Positions 1-8,545 of a stretch of 64,000 nucleotides of DNA are shown piece after piece. Origin of the DNA: Halolamina salifodinae (GTDB lineage Archaea > Halobacteriota > Halobacteria > Halobacteriales > Haloferacaceae); the NCBI RefSeq assembly GCF_017874235.1, contig NZ_JAGGLC010000002.1:426525-490524 (forward strand). Direction: 5' to 3'. A program made the translations under genes and the position numbers. The notes under the pieces are model-generated. The model saw only the letters and a list, made by a program, of their open reading frames with translations. It made no database searches and was not told where the DNA came from. How positions within the stretch are numbered: the first letter of the stretch is position 1; every line of letters starts with the position of its first letter.

Positions 1-65
1 TCGGTCGCCTCCACGTCCTGCCAGTCCCGGCGGTCGAACTCGTCAGTGAGCGTTTCGATATCCAT
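1..65 (-). CDS. N-terminus of a Gfo/Idh/MocA dehydrogenase, probably D-xylose dehydrogenase (partial)
   Basis: Only the first 21 codons lie in the window; the gene runs off the left edge. The start is the ATG at 65-63 and the peptide begins MDIETLTDEFDRRDWQ. From memory of the family, haloarchaeal NADP-dependent D-xylose dehydrogenases carry a very similar N-terminal 'FDRRDW' segment ahead of their Rossmann domain, and the gene at 42355 in this window has a related N-terminus (DAASTRDW). The next genes, xacF and xacE, encode later steps of the same pathway. The identification rests on a short stretch plus context, so it is tentative. Confidence 0.5.
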   Translation of the reverse strand, partial: MDIETLTDEFDRRDWQDVEAT

Positions 66-149
66 GCCGTCGTGCTCTCACGGCGACGGCAAAGGCGTTG
101 TGCCAGGAAAACTGCGGGGCGCCGACGGGGTCGACGGCCGAGGCGCGGC

Positions 150-1589
150 TTAGTAGTTGTCGTACACCGTCTTACTGATGGTGTAGAAGTCGAGGCCGGC
201 CTCGCCCTGCTCGCGGTAGGTCTCGCTGGAGGAGGCCTTCATCCCGCCGAACGGGACGTGGAGTTCCACGCCCGTCGTCTTCTCGTTGATCTTCACGACC
301 CCGGCGTCGATGTCGTCGACGAAGCGGTTCGCTTCGGAGTGGTCCTCGGTGACGATGCTGGCCGAGAGGCCGTAGTCCACGTCGTTGGCCACGTCGAGGG
401 CTTCCTCGTAGTCACTCACCGAGATCACCGAAAGCACCGGCCCGAAAATCTCCTCCTGTGCGATGCGGTAATCCGACTCGACATCCGAGAACACCGCCGG
501 CTGGAGGAAGTAGCCCTTGCGGTCCAGCGCGTCGCCACCCGTTTCGAGCGTCGCACCCTCTTCCTGCCCCACTTCGACGTACTCGAGGGTGCTCTCCAGT
601 TCGTCCATGCTGACGTGCGGGCCCATATCCGAATCCGCTAACCCCTCGTCGGGGTCGATAGCCTCGGCGCGCGCGGCGACGGCGTCGACGAACTCGTCGT
701 ACACGTCCTCGTAGACGATGGCCCGGGAGCAGGCCGTACAGGCCTGTCCCGTCACGCCGAACGCGCCTGCGGAGACGATGTCGGCGGCCTCCGCCACATC
801 GGCGCTGTCCGAGACGACGGTCGGGTTCTTCCCGCCCATCTCCAACTGCACGCGCTTGCCGTCCTCAGTCGCGGCATCGTAGACGGCGCTGCCGACCGTG
901 GTGCTCCCCGTGAAGGAGACGGCGTCGACGGCCGGGTGGCTGGCGAGTCGGTCGCCGACCTCGCTGCCGGGGCCGGTGACGACGTTGAGCACGCCGTCGG
1001 GGAGTCCAGCCTCCTCGAGCGCCGTCGCGATCTCGTGGACACAGCCGGGAGCCAGCGTCGCGGGCTTGATCACCGCGGCGTTCCCTGCTGCCAGGGCGGG
1101 CGCGATCTTCCAGGCCGGAATCGCGATGGGGTAGTTCCACGGCGTTATCAGGCCGGCGACGCCCAGCGGCTCGTTTTTCGTCCGCAGCGTGGTGTTCGGG
1201 GCGCTCGCGCTCTTGACGGTGCCGCCGAGGTCGCGGGCCGTCGCACCGTAGTAGTCGAAGATGTCGATGGCCCGCTGGACCTCGCCGCCCGCTTCGGCGC
1301 GGGTCTTCCCCTCCTCGCGCACGAGGAGTTCGGTGATGTCGTCCTTGCGCTCGGCCAGCAGCGCGCTCGCTCGTGAGAGCACCCGGCCGCGCTCGGGCCC
1401 GGGCGTGTCGCCCCACTCCTCGCTGGCGTCGACAGCCGCCGCGACGGCCGCGTCGGTGTCCGCAGCGCTCGACTTGGGGTAGGTTCCGACCACCTGATCC
1501 GGGTGGGCCGGGTCGTGTGTGTCGAACGTGTCGCCGCTCTCGGCGGCGACCCACTCGCCGCCGACGTAGTTGCTGTAGTTGGTCGCCAT
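150..1589 (-). CDS. xacF: 2,5-dioxopentanoate (alpha-ketoglutarate semialdehyde) dehydrogenase
   Basis: NAD(P)-dependent aldehyde dehydrogenase of 479 aa, the usual length for the family. Visible landmarks: TPWNYP with the oxyanion Asn near residue 152, the general-base Glu at about 250 in LEMGGKNP, the catalytic Cys at about 284 in GQACTAC, and EEIFGPV near the C-terminus. In haloarchaea this enzyme oxidises the semialdehyde made from 2-keto-3-deoxy-pentonate to 2-oxoglutarate, the last step of xylose and arabinose oxidation. The assignment to XacF rather than a general aldehyde dehydrogenase rests on divergent pairing with the xacE-like gene at 1675 and on the xylose-dehydrogenase-like N-terminus at 65. 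Its promoter faces away from that of xacE. Confidence 0.85.
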   Translation of the reverse strand: MATNYSNYVGGEWVAAESGDTFDTHDPAHPDQVVGTYPKSSAADTDAAVAAAVDASEEWGDTPGPERGRVLSRASALLAERKDDITELLVREEGKTRAEAGGEVQRAIDIFDYYGATARDLGGTVKSASAPNTTLRTKNEPLGVAGLITPWNYPIAIPAWKIAPALAAGNAAVIKPATLAPGCVHEIATALEEAGLPDGVLNVVTGPGSEVGDRLASHPAVDAVSFTGSTTVGSAVYDAATEDGKRVQLEMGGKNPTVVSDSADVAEAADIVSAGAFGVTGQACTACSRAIVYEDVYDEFVDAVAARAEAIDPDEGLADSDMGPHVSMDELESTLEYVEVGQEEGATLETGGDALDRKGYFLQPAVFSDVESDYRIAQEEIFGPVLSVISVSDYEEALDVANDVDYGLSASIVTEDHSEANRFVDDIDAGVVKINEKTTGVELHVPFGGMKASSSETYREQGEAGLDFYTISKTVYDNY

Positions 1590-1611
1590 ATCCCGGGTTT
1601 GTCCCGGTCGA

Positions 1612-1651
1612 GGGATAATCCTTTAGCCCACCACACGGCCGGAGCTTTATG
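1612..1651. promoter_or_regulatory. Divergent leaderless promoters of xacF and xacE
   Basis: On the minus strand GGATTATCC (about 1612-1619) is centred some 27 bases before the xacF ATG at 1589. On the plus strand CTTTATG (1645-1651) is centred 27 bases before the xacE ATG at 1675. This is the spacing expected when transcription starts at or next to the start codon, as is common in haloarchaea. The two promoters share an 85-bp intergenic region, so one regulator could act on both genes. Confidence 0.5.
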
Positions 1652-1674
1652 CGCCCCACGGACGGGGGTAGCCC

Positions 1675-2553
1675 ATGCGCTACTACCGACAGGCGGGCGA
1701 CGACGGCCCGCGGCTACTCGCCGTCGCTGATCAGGGCGACGACGCCGATGCCCGGGACCTCACGGCGGTCAAACCCCGGCTCCGGACGTTCCGTGACCTC
1801 GCGGCGGCCGCCGACGTGGCCGACGAGGGAGTCGACGACATCGCCACAAATCTCGCCGCCGAGGCGCCGCGCGTCGACGCCCCCGCGGACGGCGACACCG
1901 CGCTCCCGCTCATCCCCGAGGAGGTCTGGGCCGCGGGCGTCACCTACGAGATCAGCGAGCAGGCCCGCGAGGAGGAGAGCGGCATGGCCGACGTCTACCT
2001 CGACGTGTACGACGGCGAACGCCCAGAGATCTTCTTCAAAGCCACCCCGAGCCGAACGGTCGGCCCGGGCGAGGCCGTCGGCGTCCGCGGCGACTCCGAC
2101 TGGAACGTCCCCGAACCCGAACTGGGACTCGTCCTCTACGACGGCGAGATCGTCGGCTACACGGTCGGGAACGACGTGAGCAGTCGCGCTATCGAGGGAG
2201 AGAACCCGCTCTACCTCCCGCAGGCGAAGGTGTACGACCGCTGCTGTGCGCTTGGCCCCTGCGTCGTCGGCGCCGGCGGCGTCGAGGACCCCCACAACCT
2301 CGCGATGTCGATGCGGATCGACCGCGACGGCGAGACGGTGTACGACGACGTCACCTCGACCGCCGAGATGGCCCGCACCTGCGAGGAACTGGCTGACTAC
2401 TGGCAGGCCCACAACGCCGTCCCGGAACTGGGCGTGTTGCTCACTGGCACGTCGCTGGTCCCTGAGGGGGAGTTCACCCTCCGGCCGGGCGACGAGGTGA
2501 CCATCGAGATCGAGGAGATCGGCGAACTCCGCAACTCGGTCGTGGAGGTCTGA
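1675..2553 (+). CDS. xacE: 2-keto-3-deoxy-pentonate dehydratase, FAH family
   Basis: Protein of 292 aa in the fumarylacetoacetate-hydrolase fold. The metal-binding signature is visible: acidic residues in VPEPELGLVL (Glu at about 147 and 149) followed by GNDVSSR (Asp at about 167). In Haloferax the FAH-family XacE dehydrates 2-keto-3-deoxy-xylonate or -arabinonate to the semialdehyde used by XacF. Divergent pairing with xacF supports this role rather than a generic FAH hydrolase. The start is the ATG with a TATA-like CTTTATG 27 bases upstream. Substrate range (xylose, arabinose or both) cannot be read from the sequence. Confidence 0.82.
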   Translation: MRYYRQAGDDGPRLLAVADQGDDADARDLTAVKPRLRTFRDLAAAADVADEGVDDIATNLAAEAPRVDAPADGDTALPLIPEEVWAAGVTYEISEQAREEESGMADVYLDVYDGERPEIFFKATPSRTVGPGEAVGVRGDSDWNVPEPELGLVLYDGEIVGYTVGNDVSSRAIEGENPLYLPQAKVYDRCCALGPCVVGAGGVEDPHNLAMSMRIDRDGETVYDDVTSTAEMARTCEELADYWQAHNAVPELGVLLTGTSLVPEGEFTLRPGDEVTIEIEEIGELRNSVVEV

Positions 2554-2851
2554 CTACGGTTCTCCGGGCGCCCAGACTTCCCGGTGAGACCGGGCGCGGC
2601 GAGCAGGCCGGCCAAGCCGCGGCTCGCGGAGAAGGGGTGCCCCGAGCACGGAGCCGTCTGTCGGCAATCACGGCGCGTGACTGGTCCGTCGGGTGTCGAC
2701 CGCGGAACGGCTCCGGCCGTGGTTGGCAGTCGGCTCTCGGTGCTTCGGCACCGATAGCTCACGGGCTGGCGGAGTTCGTCACGGCGTGACCAGTGCCCGA
2801 CGTGCTTATGTCTCTCGCGTCCTCCGATCCCCTCATTCAGGTACGTCCAAC
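2554..2851. other. Intergenic region (298 bp)
   Basis: I find no convincing gene or RNA here. It is GC-rich and carries short imperfect dyads. A TATA-like TGCTTATGTC near 2810-2819 lies about 35-40 bases before the ATG at 2852 and may be its promoter. A longer open frame could begin at 2693, but its extra 53 residues look like translated non-coding DNA. Confidence 0.4.
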
Positions 2852-4246
2852 ATGACGACGCTCACAATCGCACGCCGACGGGCAACCATCCTCGACTACC
2901 TGCGGGACGGCCCGTTCGACAAGCGAGAGCTGTTGGACCGCGTCGCCGCCTCGCGTTCGACCGTCGACCGCGCCATCGAGGAACTGATCGAGCAGGGGCT
3001 GGCTCGTGCGGTCGACGGCGGCTACGAGGCCACGCTCGCGGGGGTGCTGGCGCTCGAACGCGTCCGGGCGTTCGACCGCGACGCCGACGCTATCGAGGCG
3101 GCGGCGCCCGCGCTGGCACCGCTCTGGAAGGAGAGCGACATCGACGTCGCGTTTCTCCGCGGTGCAGACCTCTCCCTTGTCGGCGAGGATTCGGGAGTGC
3201 GCCTGATCGGGGCGTTCGGTGTGGCGATCCGGAACGCCGACGAGATTCGCGGGATGTTCCCGCAGATCACCCGCCCGTCGAATCTGGAGACGTTCCACGC
3301 GCGGGCCGACGCCGGGGCCGCGGTCGACTTCGTCGTCTCGGACTCGCTGTTCGAGACGCTGGCGTCGACGTTCCCCGGGTGGCTCCAGGATCTGACTGCC
3401 GGAAGCGGGCAAATATCGGTCGGCCCGGTGCCGGAGTACGCGCTGGTCGTCTGCGGCGCCGGCGACGAGCGCGAGGCGTTCCTGCTCACCTACGACGACG
3501 GCCGCCTCCACGGCGTACTCCGGAACGATGGCGACGCAGCCGTCTGGGCCGACGAGCGCATCGCGTCGATCCGGGCGGACGCGGCCGACCAGCAGGAACG
3601 CATCGATGGGCTCGCGGGCGGCTCGGGGTTCGGCGGCGTCGACGGCACCACGCCGCCGTTCGGCGAGGCCTCGGCGGTCCCACAGGGGTCAACCGAGGCG
3701 AGAGAGGGCGAGGCGCTACTCGCCAGTGGGTACGCAATCGACGGCGGAAAACTCCGGACCCCGGCGGTCGGGACCAGGGAGTCAGCGACGGTCGCGTTCT
3801 GGATGCGGCCGACCGACCTCGAGGGTGGCTGGCAGATCCTGCTGAAGTGGGACTACCTCGCGCTGGCCCTGCGCCGCGGCGAACTCCACGGGATGGTGTA
3901 CAACCCCGACCGCGAGCAGCGCCGCGCGTACACGGCGGTCCCGACCGATGACCTCGCGGGGGGCCGCTGGCAGCACGTCGCCTACAGCTACGACGAGTCC
4001 CGCGCCCGCCTGTACCTCGACGGCGCGCTCGTCGACGAGACGGAGGACGACTACCCGCTCCGTATCGACGAAATCGGCGCCGCGCTGGGCTACCACTACA
4101 ACGAGCGCGATACGGGTGTCCACGAGCCGACCTACGAGGGACGGCTGTACGATGCGCGGCTCTACGGCTCGGCGCTCTCTCAGGAGGCGATAGAGCGTCT
4201 GGTGACGACGACGGGTCCCGCTTCGGTGGCGTGGGACGCCGAGTGA
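2852..4246 (+). CDS. Winged-helix protein fused to a C-terminal LamG/concanavalin-A-like domain
   Basis: Protein of 464 aa. Residues about 1-65 form a winged helix (FDKRELLDRVAASRSTVDRAIEELIEQGL). A middle region of about 190 residues resembles the C-terminal effector part of haloarchaeal HTH regulators. Residues about 285-455 match the LamG/concanavalin-A-like lectin fold, with the typical ATVAFWMRP, GGRWQHVAYSYD and LYLDG segments. No signal peptide is seen, so the lectin-like domain is probably cytoplasmic and may sense a carbohydrate. The neighbouring pentose genes make sugar-responsive regulation plausible, but that is inference. The start at 2852 was chosen because the helix-turn-helix begins right after it. 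Confidence 0.75.
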   Translation: MTTLTIARRRATILDYLRDGPFDKRELLDRVAASRSTVDRAIEELIEQGLARAVDGGYEATLAGVLALERVRAFDRDADAIEAAAPALAPLWKESDIDVAFLRGADLSLVGEDSGVRLIGAFGVAIRNADEIRGMFPQITRPSNLETFHARADAGAAVDFVVSDSLFETLASTFPGWLQDLTAGSGQISVGPVPEYALVVCGAGDEREAFLLTYDDGRLHGVLRNDGDAAVWADERIASIRADAADQQERIDGLAGGSGFGGVDGTTPPFGEASAVPQGSTEAREGEALLASGYAIDGGKLRTPAVGTRESATVAFWMRPTDLEGGWQILLKWDYLALALRRGELHGMVYNPDREQRRAYTAVPTDDLAGGRWQHVAYSYDESRARLYLDGALVDETEDDYPLRIDEIGAALGYHYNERDTGVHEPTYEGRLYDARLYGSALSQEAIERLVTTTGPASVAWDAE

Positions 4247-4252
4247 GCAGCG

Positions 4253-5095
4253 TCAGTCACCGAGGAACTGCTGGGCACGTGTCGCGATGGCCGCACGGAA
4301 CCCAGCCCGGTCGATGTCGTGCTCACTCGCGAACAGTCGCCCGTGCTCCTCTCGGTAGATGTCGTCCAGCGTGCGCTCCTGCAGCACGTCGACGGATAGC
4401 TCCCACCCCCGGCCACGGAGTCGGTCGGCGACGCGCTGGAACCGTTGGTCGGTCGCGACCGCCGCGGCGAGTGATTCGGCGTCGGTGGCTCCCGCGAACT
4501 CTCCGGACCCTCGAGACTCTGTGGAAATCCCGGAATTTTTGCGCTGTACACGCCCGCCGGACTTGTCACGAACTACGACGCCAGCGGCAGGGCCGTCGGA
4601 CCACGCCGACTCGGGGATCGTGTAGCCCTCTGGGTCGAAATCGCGGCTGTTGCGCTCGCGCTCGAACGCGTTGGCCGGGTGGAGGCCGAGTCGCTCGTAG
4701 ATCCCTTCGACGGCATCGGGCGGCCGGAACGCCTCGGACTCGGCCGACCAGACGCCGAGTCCGAGAAACGGCGGCAGGCGGGCCCAGTCGTAGTCGATAC
4801 GCTCCCGGTGGGTCGCCCAGCCGACGAACGTGAGGTCGGAAACCTCGTCGACGGCGCCGCGGAGCGCCTCGCGGTCCAATCGCTCCCTGACGTGCCGGAC
4901 TGCGCGCCGGCACTCCGGGGGAACGGCGTCGAAGTCGCGATAGGTCCCGCGAGCGCTGCCGAACCGGAGCCGCCCCGCGTCCCGGAGTTGGAACCGCAGG
5001 ATCGACCCCTCGACGGCCTCCAACAGCCAGAGATGGCCCGAGAGCGCGGACGCCGACGCGTCGTCGATGGCGGGGATCGGCGGGAACTGCTTCAC
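4253..5095 (-). CDS. RNA-ligase-like protein with altered active-site motifs
   Basis: Protein of 280 aa starting at GTG 5095. It resembles the haloarchaeal family of small RNA/DNA-ligase-like nucleotidyltransferases: HLWLLE.V.G.ILRF near residues 21-35, DYDW..LPPFLG near 101-112 and a DGPA.GVVVR segment near 168-176. The catalytic positions differ. Motif I, normally K-x-D-G with the AMP-accepting lysine, reads AVEG (Ala27). The motif III glutamate position reads GW (Trp93). The motif IV glutamate is Ala171. These changes suggest loss of adenylyl transfer, so it may be a pseudoenzyme or act only by binding. The family call is from pattern memory. It is divergent from nnr. Confidence 0.55.
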   Translation of the reverse strand: MKQFPPIPAIDDASASALSGHLWLLEAVEGSILRFQLRDAGRLRFGSARGTYRDFDAVPPECRRAVRHVRERLDREALRGAVDEVSDLTFVGWATHRERIDYDWARLPPFLGLGVWSAESEAFRPPDAVEGIYERLGLHPANAFERERNSRDFDPEGYTIPESAWSDGPAAGVVVRDKSGGRVQRKNSGISTESRGSGEFAGATDAESLAAAVATDQRFQRVADRLRGRGWELSVDVLQERTLDDIYREEHGRLFASEHDIDRAGFRAAIATRAQQFLGD

Positions 5096-5179
5096 AGTTG
5101 GCCTCGGCCCGCCGTGCGGGTATGCGTTCCGGCACCCCACGCCACCACCCTTAATCCGGGGCACCCCGAAGCCGGCGGC

Positions 5180-6625
5180 ATGATCACGAGCAGGCGTATG
5201 GCCACGGTCGACCACAACGCCGCGGCGCTGGGGATCCCCCTCCGGGTCCTGATGGAGTCTTCGGGCAACGCGGTCGCCCGGCGGGTGCAGGAACTCACAG
5301 ACCCCGCCGACAGCGTGGCGCTGGTCTGCGGCCGCGGAAACAACGGCGGCGACGCGCTGGTCGCTGCCCGGTTCCTCGACGACCGGGAGGTGACTGTCTA
5401 TCTGCTGGGCCGCCCCGAGAGTATCACGACCGACATCGCCCGAGCGAACTGGGAGGCGCTGGAGCAGGTCGAGAGCGGCATCCGAACCGTCGCCGACTCC
5501 CGCGCGTTCGCGCTCGACGACCCGGATCTGGTCGTCGACGCGATGCTCGGCACGGGGATCACGGGCGACCTTCGGGAGCCAGAGGCCAGCGTCGCCCGAG
5601 CCATCAACGACGCCGCGGCGTCCGTGCTCGCGGTCGACGTGCCTTCGGGCGTCGACGCGGACTCGGGAGCAGCAGAGGCCGATAGCGTCGGGGCCGATCA
5701 CGTCGTCACGTTCCACGACCTGAAGCCGGGAATCGCCGACCATCCGGACGTGACCGTCGCGGACATCGGGATTCCTGCTGCAGCAGAGGAACTGGTCGGC
5801 CCTGGCGACGTAGAGGTGCTGGGAGCCGGCGGCAGCCAGAAGGGCGAAAGCGGCCGCACGTACGTCATCGGCGGCGGGCCCTACACCGGCGCGCCTGCCC
5901 TCGCCGGCGGCGCATCGCTCTCGGCCGGCGCGGATCTGGCGTTCGTCGCCTGCCCCGAGTCGGTGTTCGACCCCATCGCGGGCTACTCCGAGGACCTGAT
6001 CGTCCAGCCGTACGGTGACGGGGCGGACGGAGCCGACCACCTCACGCCCGAGCAGGTGCCGGACCTCGTCGATGTCGCCGAACGCCACGACGACGTTGTC
6101 GTCCTCGGCCCGGGACTCGGGCGGCATCCGGAGACCGAAGCGGCGGCCCGCCAGTTCCTCGCCGAGTTCTCGGGCACGGCTGTCGTCGACGCCGACGCGC
6201 TGGCGCTGGTGCCGGAGGTGGAGACCGACGCCACCCTCGTACTGACGCCGAACCGCTCGGAGTTGGCCGAACTCGGCGGGCCCGATGTGGACGATCTCGC
6301 GGCCCACACCGACGAGATCCGGGACCTCGCCGCGGATCTGGGCCACACCGTTCTGGCGAAAGGCCCACACGACGTGATCACCGACGGCGAGCGAGTGCGG
6401 CGCTGTCGGGCCGGCACGCCGGGGATGACCGTCGGCGGCACCGGCGACACGCTCGCGGGCGTCGTTGCCGCGCTGCTGGCCCGCGCGGAGCCGTTCGAGG
6501 CGGCCTGCGTCGGAAGCTACGTCAACGGCCGCGCGGCTGAACTGTTGGACAGGGGGGCGGGCCTGCGCGCGACCGAACTCCAAGAGACCATCCCGGTGGC
6601 GCTCCAAGGGGGCGACGATGAGTGA
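5180..6625 (+). CDS. nnr: Bifunctional NAD(P)HX epimerase/dehydratase
   Basis: Repairs hydrated NADH and NADPH. Protein of 481 aa with two domains: an N-terminal YjeF_N/NnrE epimerase domain (GRGNNGGDALVAARFL near residues 51-66, then DAMLGTGITGD and VDVPSGVDAD) and a C-terminal ribokinase-like NnrD dehydratase domain (LGPGLG, LTPNRSE, and the GGTGDTLAG anion-hole motif). A TATA-like CTTAATCC near 5151-5158 lies about 27 bases before the ATG. The gene overlaps moaC by 8 nt and is probably cotranscribed with it. Longer open frames upstream have no family similarity and were not used. Confidence 0.93.
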   Translation: MITSRRMATVDHNAAALGIPLRVLMESSGNAVARRVQELTDPADSVALVCGRGNNGGDALVAARFLDDREVTVYLLGRPESITTDIARANWEALEQVESGIRTVADSRAFALDDPDLVVDAMLGTGITGDLREPEASVARAINDAAASVLAVDVPSGVDADSGAAEADSVGADHVVTFHDLKPGIADHPDVTVADIGIPAAAEELVGPGDVEVLGAGGSQKGESGRTYVIGGGPYTGAPALAGGASLSAGADLAFVACPESVFDPIAGYSEDLIVQPYGDGADGADHLTPEQVPDLVDVAERHDDVVVLGPGLGRHPETEAAARQFLAEFSGTAVVDADALALVPEVETDATLVLTPNRSELAELGGPDVDDLAAHTDEIRDLAADLGHTVLAKGPHDVITDGERVRRCRAGTPGMTVGGTGDTLAGVVAALLARAEPFEAACVGSYVNGRAAELLDRGAGLRATELQETIPVALQGGDDE

Positions 6626-7172
6626 GGACGCCGATTCCGACGACGCCGGTGACGCCACCGGCGCCGCTTCCGACACCGAACTGACCCACACCACCGACGA
6701 CGGCGACGTGCAGATGGTCGACGTGGGCGAGAAGCCCGACACCGGCCGGCGCGCGGTGGCTCGCGGCGAGATCCACCTGACCGAGTCGACGACCACGGCC
6801 GTCCGCGACGACGGGATCGGGAAGGGCGACGTGCTCGCAACCGCCCGGATCGGCGCGATTCAGGCGGTCAAACACACCTGGGAGACGATCCCGATGTGCC
6901 ACCAGATCCCGATCACGAACGTCGAGACCGACTTCTCAGTAGAGGGCGACCGGATCGAACTCGAGATAGCCGTCGAGACGACCGGGAAGACCGGCTGCGA
7001 GATGGAGGCGATTCAGGGCGTGACGACGGGCCTCGGCGTCGTCTGGGACATGGTGAAAGCCGCGGAGAAGGAGGTCGTCGAGGAATCGGGAGAGATGGAG
7101 GCCAGCGGCTACCCGGGCACGGAGATTTCGGGGGTTGAGGTCGTGAGCAAGGAGAAACGCGAGCTACAGTAG
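6618..7172 (+). CDS. moaC: Cyclic pyranopterin monophosphate synthase
   Basis: Second step of molybdenum cofactor synthesis: converts the MoaA product to cyclic pyranopterin monophosphate. Protein of 184 aa. The first 35 or so residues are an acidic, disordered-looking haloarchaeal extension. The family core follows with the conserved IPMCHQIPIT and TTGKTGCEMEAIQGV motifs and the helical MVKAAEK segment. The start overlaps the end of nnr by 8 nt, a translational-coupling arrangement. Confidence 0.95.
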   Translation: MSEDADSDDAGDATGAASDTELTHTTDDGDVQMVDVGEKPDTGRRAVARGEIHLTESTTTAVRDDGIGKGDVLATARIGAIQAVKHTWETIPMCHQIPITNVETDFSVEGDRIELEIAVETTGKTGCEMEAIQGVTTGLGVVWDMVKAAEKEVVEESGEMEASGYPGTEISGVEVVSKEKRELQ

Positions 7173-7271
7173 TAAATCTGGCTTCTGTTCGGCCCTGATT
7201 GCGAAAAATGGACGGTGCGGTAGTCCGTATTCCGACAGGTTTAGGTAATCGTCCTGACTGGATGTTGTTCC

Positions 7272-8519
7272 ATGTCTGAAACGGACCCAGACCTCGTCTT
7301 GTCGGTATCGGAACTCGCGAGCCCTCTCCCTAGAACGGACGAACTGACGGCCGCGGAACTGCCCGCTGGGCTGCGCTCCCGGTTCGACGATGCGACGGTC
7401 CTCGGACTGGGCGAAGCCTCACACGGAACCCGGGAGTTCGTCGAACAGCGGTTTCGGCTCACCCGACTACTCGTCGAGGAGTTTGGGGTCCGGACGGTTG
7501 GGCTGGAAGCCGGCTTCGACCCCCTGTGCCGGGTCGGTGACCGCATCGACGCCGGCGAGGGGGACATTCGCCCGCTGTTGGCCGAAATAGACGTGTACGA
7601 GCCGATGAAGGTCGAGGCGATGGCTGACTTCTTCGGGTGGCTCCGGTCGTTCAACGCCTCGCGCCCGCCTGCGGATCGCGTCCGTCTCTACGGCTTCGAC
7701 ATGACGATCATCGAGCACGCCGCCCTCGAGATCGAACCGTTCCTCGACCGAGTCGGCGCCGATATCGACGCGTCGCTGCGCGAAGACCTCGACACGATGG
7801 CCGCGGGCTACGACGACGACGCGGAGCGGCAGGCGATGCTCGAGAGCGCGGAGCGGGCGCTGTCAACGCTCCAGCCCATAGTCGACGAACACGAGTCGCC
7901 GTGGGTCGAAGCGACTTCGCGCCGCGCGTACGAGCACGTCCGCCACCGGCTGAACCTTATCGAGGGGCAGATCGAAGCCCACGAACGCGACCACGAGGGG
8001 CGGATGGCACTGAGAGACGAGACGATGGCCGAGAACGTGGAGTGGATGGAGGAGCTATCGACTGGCCCAGTCGTTCTGTGGGGTCACAACGGGCACCTCA
8101 ACCGAGGACGGCACGTTCTCGAGGAGTGGGATGTCGACGTACCGTCGATGGGTGAGTGGCTCGCGGACGCCTACGGGAAACAGTACTGTCCCGTCGCGTT
8201 CGGGCTCGGGGGCGGTGACGTGACTGCGCTGGACGGTGAGACCGGGGAGCGAATCGACTACCCGATCCCCAACCCACCGTCCGAGTCGGTTCCGGCCGTC
8301 CTCCGGCAGGTCGACGAGCCGCTGTTCTGCCTGTCGGTCGACGAGCTCCACGAGGATCCGACGATCCGGGACTGGCTCGGCACAGAGCCCCAACACCACA
8401 CCATCTGGGGCGGTCACTCCGACGGCGACGACCCCGTGCGGTACTCCCGCTCCGACCTCTCCGAGTTCGACTGGTTCTGCTTCGTCCGGGAGACATCACC
8501 GATGGTCAGTATCGACTGA
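7272..8519 (+). CDS. Erythromycin-esterase family protein
   Basis: Protein of 415 aa. The N-terminus holds the family signature LGEASHGTREFVEQRFRLT, where Glu and His are the catalytic-site residues of EreA/EreB-type enzymes, followed by VGLEAGF. Further conserved pieces are ADFFGWLRSFN and VLWGHNGHLNRG. Family members hydrolyse cyclic esters such as macrolide lactones, but many archaeal members have no known substrate, so antibiotic resistance should not be assumed. A TATA-like TTTAGGTA near 7240-7247 lies about 28 bases before the ATG. It converges on hflX. Confidence 0.85.
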   Translation: MSETDPDLVLSVSELASPLPRTDELTAAELPAGLRSRFDDATVLGLGEASHGTREFVEQRFRLTRLLVEEFGVRTVGLEAGFDPLCRVGDRIDAGEGDIRPLLAEIDVYEPMKVEAMADFFGWLRSFNASRPPADRVRLYGFDMTIIEHAALEIEPFLDRVGADIDASLREDLDTMAAGYDDDAERQAMLESAERALSTLQPIVDEHESPWVEATSRRAYEHVRHRLNLIEGQIEAHERDHEGRMALRDETMAENVEWMEELSTGPVVLWGHNGHLNRGRHVLEEWDVDVPSMGEWLADAYGKQYCPVAFGLGGGDVTALDGETGERIDYPIPNPPSESVPAVLRQVDEPLFCLSVDELHEDPTIRDWLGTEPQHHTIWGGHSDGDDPVRYSRSDLSEFDWFCFVRETSPMVSID

Positions 8520-8532
8520 GCGGAAAAACCGC
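8520..8532. terminator. Short bidirectional hairpin between convergent genes
   Basis: GCGG-AAAAA-CCGC lies between the stop codons of the esterase homologue (8519) and hflX (8546). On the minus strand the loop reads as five T residues, so a transcript from hflX would carry a U-run there. It is a small structure and its terminator role is inferred from position. Confidence 0.3.
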
Positions 8533-8545
8533 CGCTGTTGCCGGC

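Noticed and set aside
2554..2851. Possible tRNA or structured RNA in the spacer before the LamG gene
   Set aside because: No cloverleaf with an intact anticodon arm and T-loop could be drawn.
4253..6796. Very long minus-strand open frame antisense to nnr and moaC
   Set aside because: Only its last 280 codons show protein-family similarity; the rest is the antisense of two well-supported genes, a common effect of high GC.
7272..8519. Erythromycin esterase homologue as an antibiotic-resistance gene
   Set aside because: The family is broad and archaeal ribosomes respond poorly to most macrolides; resistance cannot be inferred from the motif alone.
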